DNA of 64,000 nt from Euclidia mi (GCA_944739405.2 OX123182.2:57973183-58037182); one strand, 5' to 3'; shown: positions 9,768-20,275, counted from the first letter of the stretch. Notes: generated by a model not told the origin, from the sequence alone. Numbers and translations are program-made.

Positions 9768-10671
9768 TTATGCCTGATTTTGTGCCCAAACCCAAGCAGA
9801 ATTCTTTTTCAGCAACTTTGTAACGGAACGAGCTATTTTACCAAAACCTTTAATCAAACGTCGAAAGAAGCTAGCTAGTCCAATAAACTGCCTAACGTTA
9901 TGCACGTCTTTAGGTTGAGGGAAGTTTTTAACAGATTCAATTTTAGTGATACCCGGCCTGACACCGTCGCTAGTAATTTCAAATCCTAAGTAGTCAACAC
10001 GATTTTGGAAAAAGTAACATTTTTGCGGTTTTAGCGTTAATCCAAACTTTTGAAATACGGTTTGCAAACTCTCAATGCCTTCTTTTTAATGTCTTACTTG
10101 GTACCAATATGTCATCCATGTATGCCAACGCAATATTGTAGCGCAAATTCCCCAAAACCAAATTAATAGTTCGCTGAAAAACAGCTAGTGCATTGGCTAA
10201 CCCAAAGGGCATTCTATTAAATTCAAATTGTCCATCGAGTGTTGCAAAAGAACTCTTGCTTTTGCTATCTTGACTCAATGGGATTTGATAGCAACAAGCT
10301 GCCAAATCTAAGGCACAACAATATTTATTGCCCGCCATACGATCAATCTGGTCCTCAATACGAGGCAAGGGGTAATGCTGTTTAATCGTTTTCTTATTCA
10401 AAGCACGATAATCTAAGCAAAACCGTTTATCCCCCGTTTCATTTTTAACCAACAAAACTGGACTTGCATACGATGAATGAGACTCTCTAATGATGACATA
10501 CTTTAAAAGTTCTTCAACCATAGTTCTGACCTCTCCCTTTTCAGAATGACTCAATTTATATGGTCGATATACGACGGGTTCTGTATCTATAAGCTGAATA
10601 TTCATTTCAAAAATAGTTGTTTGACCTAATTCAGACAAATCTTTAGCAAAGCAGTCGCGGTACTCGTTCAA
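9768..10671 (-). pseudogene. Gypsy reverse transcriptase
   Basis: The fingers and palm lie at 10671-10072: 'LLKYVIIRESHSSYASPVLL', 'KRFCLDYRALNKKT', 'CALDLAACCYQIPL' (usually LDL.SGY), 'FNRMPFGLANA' and the catalytic 'ALAYMDDILV'. After a frameshift near 10,070 the thumb/connection follows at 10067-9768, with 'GLTLKPQKCYFFQNRVDYLGF' in pieces and 'NVRQFIGLASFFRRLIKGF'. The fold is complete apart from the frameshift, but the LDLAACC segment is altered. Its role in a live copy would be copying element RNA into DNA in cytoplasmic particles. Confidence 0.88.
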
Positions 10672-10908
10672 TGTATTAACTAATTAAAGTTTCTGACTAT
10701 AGTCTAAACTCGCATCGATATTAAGATCATCTAACGTAAGTGGAGATTGGTTTTTACGAGTTTTAGTCTCTTGTATCCTATCTACGTCTTTAATGTTATT
10801 ACTAATACGGAAAATATAAGCAAGAGCCAAAACCTGACCCTCTTTGAATTGAATTGATCTATTATCATAATTCAGAATTGTTAGATAACCAATACCTTTT
10901 TTAATATT

Positions 10909-11410
10909 TTACATTCCTATCTTTACATGGTAATTGAAACCGTGACCATTTTCAACAACAACAATACCATCATAATATGTATTAGTAAATACCTTAACGG
11001 ATAGACACGCGTCTGTAGTAACAGTTCCAAAGGTCTTTAAAACCAGTCGTGTATCGTCCCCAAGCCGCTTATCGGTAATTATCAAATGCTTATCATATTT
11101 GAACACCCAAATGTTAGGTTGCTCGGTAGCAGTCTGTCCAATTAGCAAATCGTAGTTTAAGTAATTATTAGGTCCAACAACTACCTCCACATAAATTTCA
11201 GCATCATCTACAATAAGTGAAATTTTCGTTCCAAGGCAGTCACGTATATATTACCAAAACCTTTGAGCGATGGCAAGTCATCAATTTGTCATTTTGCACG
11301 TGGTACTAACCTCACTATAACGCTCTCTTCTATCAAAGTACATTGATTGGCAAAATCTACGTAGCCAGTCAACTGCACGTTATTAACGTTTACGCGTTTA
11401 TTGAATATTT
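10909..11410 (-). pseudogene. Gypsy aspartic protease region
   Basis: Near 11,360 the minus strand reads 'QLTGYVDFANQCTLI', which I take as the catalytic Asp segment (family form GYVD-F-G-S). The frame 11190-10909 then holds 'YDLLIGQTATEQPN', the usual second half of the protease. Stops separate the two parts near 11,280 and 11,210. The assignment follows from these motifs and the position between zinc knuckles and RT. Confidence 0.65.
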
Positions 11411-11445
11411 TTTTTGCTAATTTACCATCATTATCTAGTCATAAT

Positions 11446-11632
11446 CCTAAGGCACCCCGCTGGTGCAGAGGGCCCCAACAAGTTTTCTCCAAGCCGGTCG
11501 GTCTCGCGTGATTCTTCGAGCGTCTTCCCATTTTAGTTCTTCCTTCTTGAGCTTCTTGTCCACCGATCTCCTCCATGTGTGTACTGACCGTCCGCGTCTT
11601 CGCCTACCCTCCGGTTGCAATCAAACAACAAC
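11446..11632 (-). mobile_element. Short RTE-type LINE 3' fragment with 13-bp target duplication
   Basis: The duplication ATCTAGTCATAAT at 11433-11445 and 11633-11645 brackets a 187-bp GC-rich insert. Read on the minus strand, the insert encodes the extreme C-terminus of an RTE-like reverse transcriptase: 'TWRRSVDKKLKKEELKWED', 'ARRITRDRPAWRKLVGALC', then a stop codon. It is a severely 5'-truncated LINE copy that landed in the gypsy element between zinc knuckles and protease. It has no long A tail. Confidence 0.8.
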
Positions 11633-11689
11633 ATCTAGTCATAATAATTTAACTTCGACTTTATCTACTCAAACACTCCTATCACATTC

Positions 11690-11800
11690 TGGATTATCAT
11701 GACCGATTCGTTTACACTTTCTGCATTTAATGATAGGTTTACTAGATCCTGATGCTACATGACCCGTTTCACGACAGTTAAATCACCTTGGGACTCTATT
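11690..11800 (-). pseudogene. Gypsy Gag zinc knuckles
   Basis: The minus strand encodes 'FNCRETGHVASG' and, some 15 residues on, 'CRKCKRIGHDNPEC', a full CCHC knuckle. The first knuckle has lost its first cysteine. These bind RNA in Gag. The segment is separated by stops from the capsid part at 11.87-12.31 kb. Confidence 0.75.
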
Positions 11801-11872
11801 AGGATCATATTTTAATGTTCTACGAGTGGTATCGGTCACAGAGCGTACTGTCTTTTTTGTAAATTTATCAGA

Positions 11873-12310
11873 TCACTCATGTTTCACACCTCTGAGATAG
11901 CCCAATAGTTTATCAGTATCCTCAAAACCTACTGCCTCTGCTCCGTACCTAACCAATCCATCGTCTATTCCGTACACAATACAATCGATAGCATTCCTAC
12001 CTACTATGCCGCACCGATTCAAAGCAATTAACTTTTCACAATAATACTCTTCTAAATCATCGCCAAACTTTGCCCTGATAGCTAGCATTTCCGTGAGCAA
12101 ATGACCATAGTTTTCGTATGTTGCAAAGGCAGATTTAAGATTTTTGACCCATTTATCCCATGTAATCAATACTGATGGTTGTCCCTCATACCATTTTTTT
12201 GGAGTGCCGACTAGCTTTGGAAGAGCGTAATGAGCGGTCCGCTTACTAACACAGCCATAGATCTCAGAACACTCTTTAACTTTACTGTTTTTTGATTTAG
12301 GATCGAATCA
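11873..12310 (-). pseudogene. Gypsy Gag capsid part
   Basis: The open stretch reads 'KVKECSEIYGCVSKRTAHYA', then 'WYEGQPSVLITWDKWVKNL', and ends in a 98-residue frame with 'FEDTDKLLGYLRGVK'. The WDKW...F pattern is typical of gypsy Gag capsids in insects. Its upstream continuation lies beyond the RTE LINE at 13.68-13.88 kb. The same short sequence CTAGTACCA occurs on both sides of that LINE, which confirms that one gene was split. Confidence 0.78.
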
Positions 12311-12320
12311 TGGTACTAGG

Positions 12321-13656
12321 AGTACTATAGAGGCATTAGCCTTCTCAGCATTGTTGGCAAATTGTATGCGAAGGTACTGATTGAAAGAGTTATGAAAGTA
12401 ACTGACAAGAAAATATGGGATGTACAAGCGGGAATCCGAAAGGGTATGGGGTGTACGGATCAAGTCTTTTCCTTGCGATGCATAGCCGAGAAATTTTTGG
12501 CCAAAGGTCGAAAGGTCTACTGTGCATTCGTGATTTGGAAAAGGCTTACGATAAAGTGGTGAGGAATGAAATGTGGTCGGTACTGTCGATGTATGGGGTG
12601 AACAGCAGCCTAATTCGAGCTCTGAAATCCCTTTATGAGGATTCTAGAGCTTGTGTGAGGATAAACGGGGCATACACTGACTGGTTTACCATCAACACAG
12701 GTGTTAGACAGGGATGTGTAGCGTCGCCGTGGCTGTTCAACCTCTTCATGGACAGTTGTTTGCAAGACTTGAAACATAGTGATTGTGGATTAAGGATGAA
12801 TGAGTTACTTGTCAAATGCCTTCTTTATGCTGATGATTAGGTTATACTTGCGTCTTCAGTGGAGGAGTTGCAGGAGATGGTAACAATCATGCATGGTGCG
12901 TTAGAGAGGAAAGGAATGAAAGTGAATGTAAGTAAAACGAAAGTTATGGTTTTTGAAAAGGAGGAATGCGTTACGGCTTGTAATGTTATGATCGACGGAC
13001 AGCGAGTGGAGCAAGTGAATGAGTTTGTATATTTAGGTACGCTGTTTACAAGAGATGGTAAGAATGTAGAAGATATTGAAAGACGAGTTATTGCAGGTAA
13101 TAGAGTGAATGGAGCTCTGAAGGCGTTTATGAATAGCCAAAACGTGTCCAAAAAGGCACGTTTGGCTGTGCATAGAGGGGTGTTAGTACCTACTCTTATG
13201 TATGGTAGTGATAGTTGGGTATGGCAGAAAAGTCATGAAAGAAGAATAAATGCTGTAGAAATGAGAGCACTGAGAAGTATGTGTGGTATCTCTCTGACTG
13301 ACAGAGTAAAGAATTGTGTGATAAGAGAGTGTTGTGGGGTAAAAGAAGATGTAGTGACAAGCATCGAGAAAGGTATGCTAAGATGGTGTGGGCACGTGGA
13401 GAGGATGGATGACGAAAGACTGACCAAGCAGATATATAAGGCAAGTGTGGAAGGGACAGGACGAAGGGGAAGACCTAGGCGGACGTTCTCTGATCAGATT
13501 GGAGACATCCTAAAAACAGGACAGGTGAGAAGTACCCCGAACAGAAGAGCATGCATGAGGAACCTGATGGGAGTGAATGAAGCAAGAGAGATATGTCTGG
13601 ATCGTTGCAAGTGGCGTTCCGTGGTCTCTGCCTACCCCTCCGGGAAACAGGCGTGA
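12321..13656 (+). pseudogene. RTE-like reverse transcriptase, broken
   Basis: The reading starts at once with 'YYRGISLLSIVGKLYAKVL' (RT block 2). After a frameshift between about 12,420 and 12,540 it continues 'IRDLEKAYDKV' (catalytic Asp), 'TGVRQGCVASPWLFNLFMD' and 'LLYADD'. A TAG at 12838-12840 follows the catalytic YADD immediately. The same frame then runs on as a 265-residue stretch with 'MLRWCGHVERMDDERL', 'GRRGRPRRTF' and the end 'SVVSAYPSGKQA'. The endonuclease domain is lost through 5' truncation. The family is very common in moths, where it is often annotated as endonuclease-reverse transcriptase. Confidence 0.9.
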
Positions 13657-13674
13657 GTCTATGTATGTATGTTC
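12321..13674 (+). mobile_element. RTE-type LINE, 5'-truncated, in gypsy gag
   Basis: TGGTACTAGG at 12311-12320 and 13675-13684 is a 10-bp target duplication. The insert ends in a CTACCCCTCCGGGAAACAGG motif and a TATGTATGTATGT tail, the 3' end usual for lepidopteran RTE-like elements. It is 5'-truncated inside the reverse transcriptase. Because it splits the gypsy Gag frame, it is younger than the gypsy element. A second copy of the tail is at about 25.2-25.47 kb. Confidence 0.9.
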
Positions 13675-13684
13675 TGGTACTAGG

Positions 13685-14235
13685 TTATTATTAGTAAACT
13701 TTTCTTTATACTGTGGGTTTATGGCTGAGATAGATTGCAAAGAATCTTTGACACATTTAAGTAATTCATAGTTAACGCCATTGGAAGATGAAGGTCGTGA
13801 CGTGACAGATGCAAATCTTTCTTTAGAACAATGGCGTACTGGACTACGTGACCTACTAGGATTTTCTTTCCGAGGAGTCTCCAATCTGTGATGCCTTTGC
13901 TTAATATGATTAATACGATCTGAAGATCTATTTACGGATTCATGCCTCTACGCGTCAAGTGACGTGTAGCGCCGCAGTGGAGATGTTCCGACTGACCTGC
14001 TACGACTTCTTGCCTGCGATTGAACTCCTCCCGGTGACCTGCGCCGCTCGGAGCCTAATGGTGTGGAGCACCGCTGGCGAGCGACGGCTTTGCCTGGATC
14101 TTTCAGCGCGTGTACGTGATCGGCTTTGTCTCGTAGTTCCTCGTAGTACAACGCCGCGGTGCCTCTCGTTGGACCTTGGTCTGCTCTCGAACCGATCGCT
14201 GGGCATCTTGACTTTATTGTACGGTAGTTGTACAA
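13685..14235 (-). pseudogene. Gypsy Gag N-terminal part
   Basis: The frame 14235-13948 holds 'YYEELRDKADHVHALKD' and an Arg/Ser-rich tail ('QSQARSRSRSVGTS'). A TAG near 13,948 interrupts it, and the same frame continues to 13,685 with 'RKENPSRSRSPVRHCSKE' and 'LQSISAINPQYKEKF', ending at the RTE insertion. Arg/Ser-rich N-termini are common in gypsy Gag proteins and would bind RNA. Antisense frames over this GC-rich stretch are not considered real. Confidence 0.7.
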
Positions 14236-14240
14236 TATCT

Positions 14241-14896
14241 GATCTGCAATATTTAAAACAAGGAGTTTCTAATTCTTAAAAAGCAGTAACTGGTGCAGAA
14301 CGTTACAAAGATATTAACTAACTCACTTATAGAAGTAATGAATGAGGGTACAAAGAACCAAATAAGTTTTATTAGAACGATACGTTCAGTTGTGTTGTTT
14401 TTTTATTCTTAGGAAATTGAGGGTAATTTTCTTTCTGTTGTTTTACCACAAGTACATTAGTAAAAATATACGCACAAAGATTTACACTTGAATAAATGCT
14501 ATTTACTTTTCATATTATCAAACTAATAAAATGATAATAAACCGAACAGCATTTTAGTGTAATATTGGTATGTGAATTCCTTTCATAATATTATTTATCA
14601 AAAGTGAAGAATAACTACAATAGATAACTTGTCAATCAATATTAACAAGAACATATTAGAGGCACACATTTTTCTTTTAAATACAATTGTAATAAGGTAG
14701 TTTGTACTAAAATGCAACATAATTAATCAAAATCAATTATTAGGTACTATACCTTGTTTCATGGGCGTATGATCACACCAGGGTGGTAGCAATGCTACAG
14801 AATGCCATTATATGTTTGGTTATATTTGAAGAAGTTGTATCTATGTTGTAAAAGTAACGTAACAGTAAATCCAATGTGATTAGTACAAATTGAAGA
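14241..14896. other. AT-rich DNA, possibly 5' end of the gypsy element
   Basis: No gene. If the gypsy element had a 5' LTR it should lie here, but I found no matching copy near 8 kb, so it is unproven. Confidence 0.35.
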
Positions 14897-14898
14897 TA

Positions 14899-14924
14899 CA
14901 CACATCAACAAAGTCTAGGGATAT
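14899..14924 (+). repeat. Tc1 left terminal inverted repeat
   Basis: 26 bp identical to the complement of 16464-16489. Transposase is expected to bind here. Confidence 0.9.
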
Positions 14925-15195
14925 CTTAATCCTAAATTATTTACGAGTTTATAGTTTAGAACCTTGTTAGTTTCCACAAAAAGTTTATATACAGATTAAA
15001 ACCTCTTTTATTCTATTTTCAAAATTTGAACATGGAAAGAAAAAAAACAAAATAATAAACAAAATATGGCGGCAAATTTGCTAGTAATTCGTTACATTAA
15101 AGAAAGTTAAAACTGTTTTATTATAATTATTAATGAAAAGGGTTTTTAATTGTTTTTCTTTTTTAATTTAACGTGACGTACGAACTTTAAAAGTC

Positions 15196-16221
15196 ATGTC
15201 ACGTCGTCATTTGAGTCGAGATGAAATGTTACGAGCCGTGGGCATGTTAGAAAATGGTGCAATTCAACGCGTCGTTGCTGAGGCCCTACATACCAGTCAA
15301 AATGTGATATCAAGGTTGTGGTCACGTTATCGCAGTACTGGAGATGTGGCCGAACAGCACACAGGTAGATATCGTGTTACTACGCAGAGACAGGATCGAT
15401 TTCTCCAAATGACCGCCAGAAGACAACCCAATATCACAGCGCTGCAACTAGTGCAAAGGCTCCAGGAGGACCACCAGCTGCTGGTAAGCGACCAAACCGT
15501 GCGAAGAAGGTTACATGAAGTTGATCTTCATGCTCGAAGACCATTGCGTGTTCCAGCATTGCGACGTGGCAATCGCGGTCGGCGGCTTTCGTGGGCTCGG
15601 GAGCATTTACCATGGAGTGACGAACAATGGTCTTTGGTGCTGTTCACCGATGAGTCCCGGTTTGGGTTTCACCCGGATTCACGAAGAACACGCGTTTGGA
15701 GAGTTCCAGGGAGAGTTAGCCGTCTACGGCACCCTCAGGAGGTCCACCCATACCAAGGCGGGACAATCATGGTGTGGGCAGGAATTCGTCTTGGCGGACG
15801 AACCCAACTCGTTTGGATCCAAGGCAGCATGACTGCACAAAAATACCACGAGGAGGTAGTAGAGCCCGTTATTGTCCCACACAGAACTCAAATAGGCCAT
15901 GAATTTCTACTCATGCACGATAATGCTCCTTGCCATACGGCGCGGCTGGTATCGACCGCTCTCCGAGAGCACGATATTCAAGTTTTGGATTGGCCTGCAC
16001 AGTCGCCCGACTTAAATCCTATCGAGCATGCCTGGGACATGTTACAACGAAAAGCTTTGAGAGATTTTCCACCAAATTTGACGACTGAACAACAACTTTA
16101 CGAACACTTGCAAAGGACATGGGACCTCATACCGCAGCAAGACATTGACAATTTAATTTTAAGTATTAACAATCGATGTCGATGTGTAATCAATGTAAGA
16201 GGTGGCAACACTGATTATTAA
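15196..16221 (+). CDS. Tc1-family DDE transposase (DD34E), intact
   Basis: The frame encodes 341 residues, the normal length for Tc1 transposases, with no stop or frameshift. Residues about 1-50 ('MSRRHLSRDEMLRAVGML', 'TSQNVISRLWSRY') and 60-110 form the paired helix-turn-helix DNA-binding region, with a basic linker after it ('HARRPLRVPALRRGNRGR'). The catalytic residues are Asp152 in 'VLFTDESRF', Asp242 in 'LMHDNAPCHTA' and Glu277 in 'SPDLNPIEHAW', exactly 34 residues between the last two. It would cut and paste its element at TA sites in the nucleus. The ATG at 15196 is the first in frame and starts the expected N-terminus. Inverted repeats lie about 300 bp on either side. Confidence 0.95.
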   Translation: MSRRHLSRDEMLRAVGMLENGAIQRVVAEALHTSQNVISRLWSRYRSTGDVAEQHTGRYRVTTQRQDRFLQMTARRQPNITALQLVQRLQEDHQLLVSDQTVRRRLHEVDLHARRPLRVPALRRGNRGRRLSWAREHLPWSDEQWSLVLFTDESRFGFHPDSRRTRVWRVPGRVSRLRHPQEVHPYQGGTIMVWAGIRLGGRTQLVWIQGSMTAQKYHEEVVEPVIVPHRTQIGHEFLLMHDNAPCHTARLVSTALREHDIQVLDWPAQSPDLNPIEHAWDMLQRKALRDFPPNLTTEQQLYEHLQRTWDLIPQQDIDNLILSINNRCRCVINVRGGNTDY

Positions 16222-16463
16222 TGATTAGATTTTACAAGATTTTTTCCATTTTTATTAAAATTAATAGTTTTTTAAGAAGAAATGTTTGTTGTTATCATAC
16301 TAATTTTCCATGATGATTAAAAAAATTATTTTTTTTATTTAAAACAAAAAAAAACACGAAATGTTTTTTATTTTTATTAAAGACCTTAAAATAATCTATG
16401 ATTCTTCTATTTACTGTATCAGAAAATTCTTCATAGATTTTTAGATATTTGATGAAATATAAA

Positions 16464-16489
16464 ATATCCCTAGACTTTGTTGATGTGTG
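16464..16489 (-). repeat. Tc1 right terminal inverted repeat
   Basis: Complement of the left end over 26 bp, followed by the TA target dinucleotide. Confidence 0.9.
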
Positions 16490-16619
16490 TAGATCCGTAA
16501 CTAATTGGTTCCGATAATGTACGAATAGGTTAGATCAGTATCGGGTAATTTATAAAACTGACTGCCCGTAATTTTAAAGGACCTATGTATATGGAAGTTA
16601 GCCTGACAAGTTCAACCAT

Positions 16620-16770
16620 GGCACGGCATAACCGATTAGTAAAAGTCCTATCAACATACACAGCACTTCGGATTATTTATCAGTGGTGCACGCTGTGTAT
16701 TCGAATTTGAAACAATCTGCGTGGCAGTAATAACATTTAGTCATTTAGTTACACCAAATCCATTTGGAGT
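16620..16770 (-). repeat. Probable decayed tRNA-derived SINE
   Basis: On the minus strand 'ACTGCCACGCAGATTG', then 'AAATTCGAATAC' and 'GCGTGCACC' follow the order and spacing of the SINE at about 9.1 kb (ACTGCCATGCAGAGGG, GGGTTCGAATCC, GCGCGCAC). The B-box is degraded. It is weak evidence of a second, older copy. Confidence 0.4.
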
Positions 16771-17077
16771 TCATAGAAGTTATATGACTGATCTTCTCAT
16801 TTAATTTTAAGACGATAGTCTCATAAAAACTTAAAATACTACTCAGGGGAGAAGGAGGCACCTTAGCACAATTTTTACATTTTGAATCAAAACAAATTAA
16901 CGATAAAGATAAATTAAAATATCAATTAAAATAACTCCTTTTTCCTCGCTTGCTTCGTAATTAATAAGTATAAAAACCATAACACTTTTGAATTTAATGC
17001 AAGATGTGAGATGAAAATATTAAGGTTTCTTAAAAATTAGAATTTGTTAATTTGTTCAAATCTGAGATGAAAATATT
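16771..17077. other. AT-rich DNA, nothing recognised
   Basis: It includes 'AGAATTTGTTAATTTGTTCAAATCTG' in two pieces, a degenerate direct copy of which lies at about 18,110-18,130, outside the right arm of the next inverted repeat. Confidence 0.4.
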
Positions 17078-17225
17078 ATCATACAATTTTATTTAAACGG
17101 GTCTTATTCGCGATATTTAATTAATTTAAGGTATAAATACCTATACAACACGTGCGTTCTTATACATAAAATAATTAATAAACTTACTCACTCTCACATC
17201 TCATTTGCTACAAGAGAGAAGGTAT

Positions 17226-17660
17226 ATAAATACACAAGACGCCGCACAAACAATTTAGTATTGCCTAGTATACGAAGAAACTACGGTAAAAATAATTTTA
17301 CATATGAGGGAGCACAATTATATAATAAATTACCAAAGGACGTATGGGACGCAAGTTCGCTAAATGTGTTTAAGAAAAATGTTTTAACTCATATTCTTAA
17401 ATGCGAAACATTACCGAAGTAAACATTTGAACAACATAGATGCGTATAAACGCTTTTAACTTGGACTACAACCTATGCTTAGTCACAAACGTCACAAACA
17501 ACTTGCGTTCGTTCGTTCGCAATGATGAACCAGTGCTATTTTATTTAGGTTTTCTGTACTTACCCACACCAGGAAATTGTAAAAAAACTTTTTATAATGT
17601 TATTCTCATGTAAATGATATAAATCTGAATGAGAAATAAAGTTCTTTAAACCGACGTTTT
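17226..17660 (+). pseudogene. LINE (Jockey/CR1-like) 3' end
   Basis: The frame 17226-17421 reads 'LVLPSIRRNYGKNNFTYEGA', 'LYNKLPKDVWDASSLNVFKK' and a TAA stop. This is the common C-terminus of Jockey- and CR1-type reverse transcriptases. A 3' untranslated part with AATAAAG follows to about 17,655. The upstream RT is missing. Confidence 0.75.
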
Positions 17661-17975
17661 ACCGACGTTTCGGCCGTCTTACAACAGCCTTGGTCGCGGC
17701 AGGACTGATGTCATCTCAGCGTCGTCCTTGTGAAGCGCGGGTTTTGGCAGCTACCCTCACTTGTTATTTATTTTTATCCGAACTGTCGGTACGTCGACAC
17801 ACAACACTTATGATATCTACACACTGATGAGTTGTGTTACTGCGGCGGGGTTTACATTTGTTGATTACTGGATTTCAAGTTGTAGACAGTCTGTATCCAT
17901 CTTCCCGGTTGAAATTTGTATGCTTTTTGATTTCAACCGCTTCACGTACTATCCTGGAGTAATAGTGACGATAGA
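17661..17975 (-). pseudogene. Penelope-like element C-terminus and terminal repeat
   Basis: Read on the minus strand, the segment gives 'REAVEIKKHTNFNREDGYRL', a short gap, then 'NPVINKC'. This is the end of the GIY-YIG endonuclease of Penelope-like elements, with a TGA where a Trp codon is usual. The end near 17,661 ('CGACGTTTCGGCCGTC' on the plus strand, followed by GC-rich DNA) resembles Penelope terminal sequence known from moths. The identification is by motif only. Confidence 0.62.
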
Positions 17976-18053
17976 TAGATAAGAAACATAGGTATTTATA
18001 CCTTAAATTAATTAAATATCGCGAATAAGACCCGTTTAAATAAAATTGTATGA

Positions 18054-18985
18054 TGTATACAAACGCGAAAGTTTAAAATCGATTAAGAAAATATTAATCT
18101 CTAAAAATTGGAATTTGTTCAAATCTGCATTTGAAGCGTCATGGAGCAGTTATGAAAACAAGGTTTTTATAAGGCATTAGACCGATATATCAAAACGAAT
18201 CTGAAATCCGATTGCAGACAGAAATCGTATCGTATCGATATTCCAATGTGAAAACCGATTTTAGAAAACGTAAAACAATACCACGATAACGCAAACTACA
18301 CAAATCCGAACCAAACGATGCAAGCGCAACCAAACTACAAAGTAAATCTAAAGCTTACGTTTCCGATAGTTTTCATATTCATTCTTTCTCTTTCACACTA
18401 CCTAACTTCATTTCCTTTGCTTTCTTACTTAGTGATCCGTTGAAAGACCGAAAGAGATGAAGCGAATTGTGCTTTGCGACGGACGAATCGTTTTGGATTT
18501 TGGCGGTTTTATGAATTGCAGATTGAATAGAAAAAATAAAACTAAATATCGAGGCGATAATATCTAATTCAGATTGCAACTATTTAATGTTTATTTTGAA
18601 AATTGCAAATAGTTATTAGGAATTTATGTTTGGAGAGTTTTATTTGACTTGATTGGTCTTATGCCTAAAATACAAAAAGATTTCGATTGTTTTCGTTTGT
18701 CGTACGCTACGCTCCAGCATTCACTACTGAAATCGATTTCTAAAATTGGGTTTTGAAATCGATTTCAAAATCTGAAATCGGATTTTTATCGTTTTGCGTA
18801 AAAATCCGATAACACCCATGCCCAGTTTTAATGTAGGAAAAAGAGAGTGTAGAGTACACAGTTTGTTAATATTTTGTCATAGACTCGAAATGAAACATGA
18901 AATGTTTAAAATTTTTAATGTTATTTTTTTAAATAATAACGAAGCTTAAAAAAATTGTTTTGTAATTTAATTACGCTTAAAAACT
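18054..18985. other. AT-rich DNA with GAAATCGATTTC-type palindromes
   Basis: No gene. Variants of GAAATCGATTT recur at about 18,190, 18,250, 18,729, 18,755 and 18,773. The best is a 20-bp perfect palindrome, TTTTGAAATCGATTTCAAAA, at 18751-18770. It may be part of a small palindromic element. Confidence 0.5.
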
Positions 18986-19021
18986 AAGTGACAAAAATAC
19001 CAATTTCAGATTTTAACCCGT

Positions 19022-19290
19022 GTTCCTCATGTACCCGTGTGTCGGAGGGTCGGGTATCACCGAAGCATTCCTCGCGGCCAAAACGGGTATGGGTACGGGT
19101 AACGGGTAACGAGGAACATACAGAACTGTCCCCCGCACCTACACCTTTGGACGCGTCCTGCGCAGGCCCCTCCAAGCCCACGCGGAGTGTCCACTCCCGG
19201 GATCTCTCTTAGCTTCACCGCGGGAGTCCAAGTCACGGTTACTGAGCCGCTCCACCACGACAAGGTGGAAATCCCACGGGGGATACCAAT
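19022..19290 (+). repeat. Dispersed GC-rich repeat, copy 1 (shortened)
   Basis: It shares long blocks with 36,171-36,660: 'CATGTACCCGTGTG', 'GGAGGGTCGGGTATC', 'GGGATCTC', 'CACCACGACAAGGTGG'. The middle part present at 36 kb is missing here. It is probably the 3' region of a LINE. The open frames on either strand are not conserved between copies, so I do not treat them as genes. Confidence 0.75.
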
Positions 19291-20275
19291 TACACTTAAA
19301 GTTTAATATAAAACTTTAAACCATAATTGGAAATTAAATCTTGTATTGCAGTAAAGAAACTTAAAATAGTTTTTTTCCCTTATTTAGGCAGCTAAAACAG
19401 ACCACGCTTAAAACAACATCCTCTTCGTAAATTGTATCAACCCGTTTCTTTTTATATGTTCTAACCATGCTGTAAATAAGAAAATAGTAAGAATTACTTT
19501 GATGAAGAAGGACACATCTGTAAATAGTATTTAAACGAGGGGCGGGGCACATTTGGATGCTAAGTTCAAATATCTCCTTAGTTTTGATCAAACCTGCCCC
19601 ACAGTCACAACAAATACAAAAAATCACAAAAGAAAAATTAAAAAACCGGCAATAAAAAACTATTAGGTGGATGAAAAACTAACTAGTGCTAGATAATTAT
19701 GGAATACAACAAATTGATAAACTTTTACTTAAGTGGCTGACAATTCCTTACAACATTTAGTTTTATTTAAAACTTTGTTGATACTAAAATGGAAAGAGGT
19801 TTTATCTAGATTTGTTGAGTAGATTTGTGCACTCTGTGACTAGACGTTTGACATAAACAGTGTTGCCAATATTAAAATGGAGGTTTGACATAGATTAATA
19901 CAAAGCTGTTTTCAAGAATCAACTAATTCAAATCTGCCCATGTGTTAACGAAACCAAAATTTCGTAGAATTTTGCTTTAATATATTATATCCAAAAGCAG
20001 CGCTTATTAAAATCTTAACAAAACAACGTTCGGTCTGTATTTAATTAATAAATCAGTTTATGTATTATGTTATTTATTTACAATAACACTTATTAGGCAC
20101 GACTAATGGTTGCCAGATTTCCAAAAGCTTGCCAGGGACACTGATCATGTTAATTAATGTTCATCGAATATTGCCACCCAAACAAAATATTTGCCTAATA
20201 GTTATTTACGTAATTCATTCGTATTTGAAACAACTATTTTTTTTCTTTTTCAAAGAAATAAATTGCTTTTCATAT
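19291..20275. other. AT-rich DNA, nothing recognised
   Basis: Short open frames only (for example 19361-19627 minus) without motif or homology that I recognise. Confidence 0.35.

Larger units (their letters stand above)
8584..14240 (-). mobile_element. Decayed Ty3/gypsy retrotransposon, carrying nested insertions
   Basis: Minus-strand fragments read from right to left: gag (14.2-13.7 kb and 12.3-11.9 kb), zinc knuckles (11.8-11.7), protease (11.4-10.9), reverse transcriptase (10.7-9.8), RNase H (9.75-9.37), integrase (8.9-8.58). This is the Ty3/gypsy order. Frameshifts and stops occur in every domain. Three later insertions interrupt it: an RTE LINE at 12,321-13,674, a short RTE tail at 11,446-11,632 and a SINE at about 8,995-9,171. 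I could not find LTRs. The integrase stops short, so the 3' end is missing. Confidence 0.85.
14899..16489 (+). mobile_element. Tc1-type DNA transposon, apparently complete
   Basis: Inverted repeats start CACACATCAACAAAG at 14899 and end with the complement at 16489. The first 26 bases of the two ends are identical. TA dinucleotides flank both ends (14897-14898 and 16490-16491), the target duplication of Tc1/mariner elements. The 1,591-bp element holds one open transposase gene. Identical ends plus an open frame suggest recent movement and possibly retained activity. Confidence 0.93.
17078..18053. repeat. Segment flanked by a 66-bp perfect inverted repeat
   Basis: 17078-17143 and 17988-18053 are perfect reverse complements over 66 bp ('AAACGGGTCTTATTCGCG' in the left arm). 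Between them lie the 3' end of a LINE (plus strand) and of a Penelope-like element (minus strand), joined tail to tail near 17,660. Outside the arms a degenerate direct repeat ('AATTTGTTCAAATCTG') is present. This may be a composite mobile unit or the product of an inverted duplication. Confidence 0.75.
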
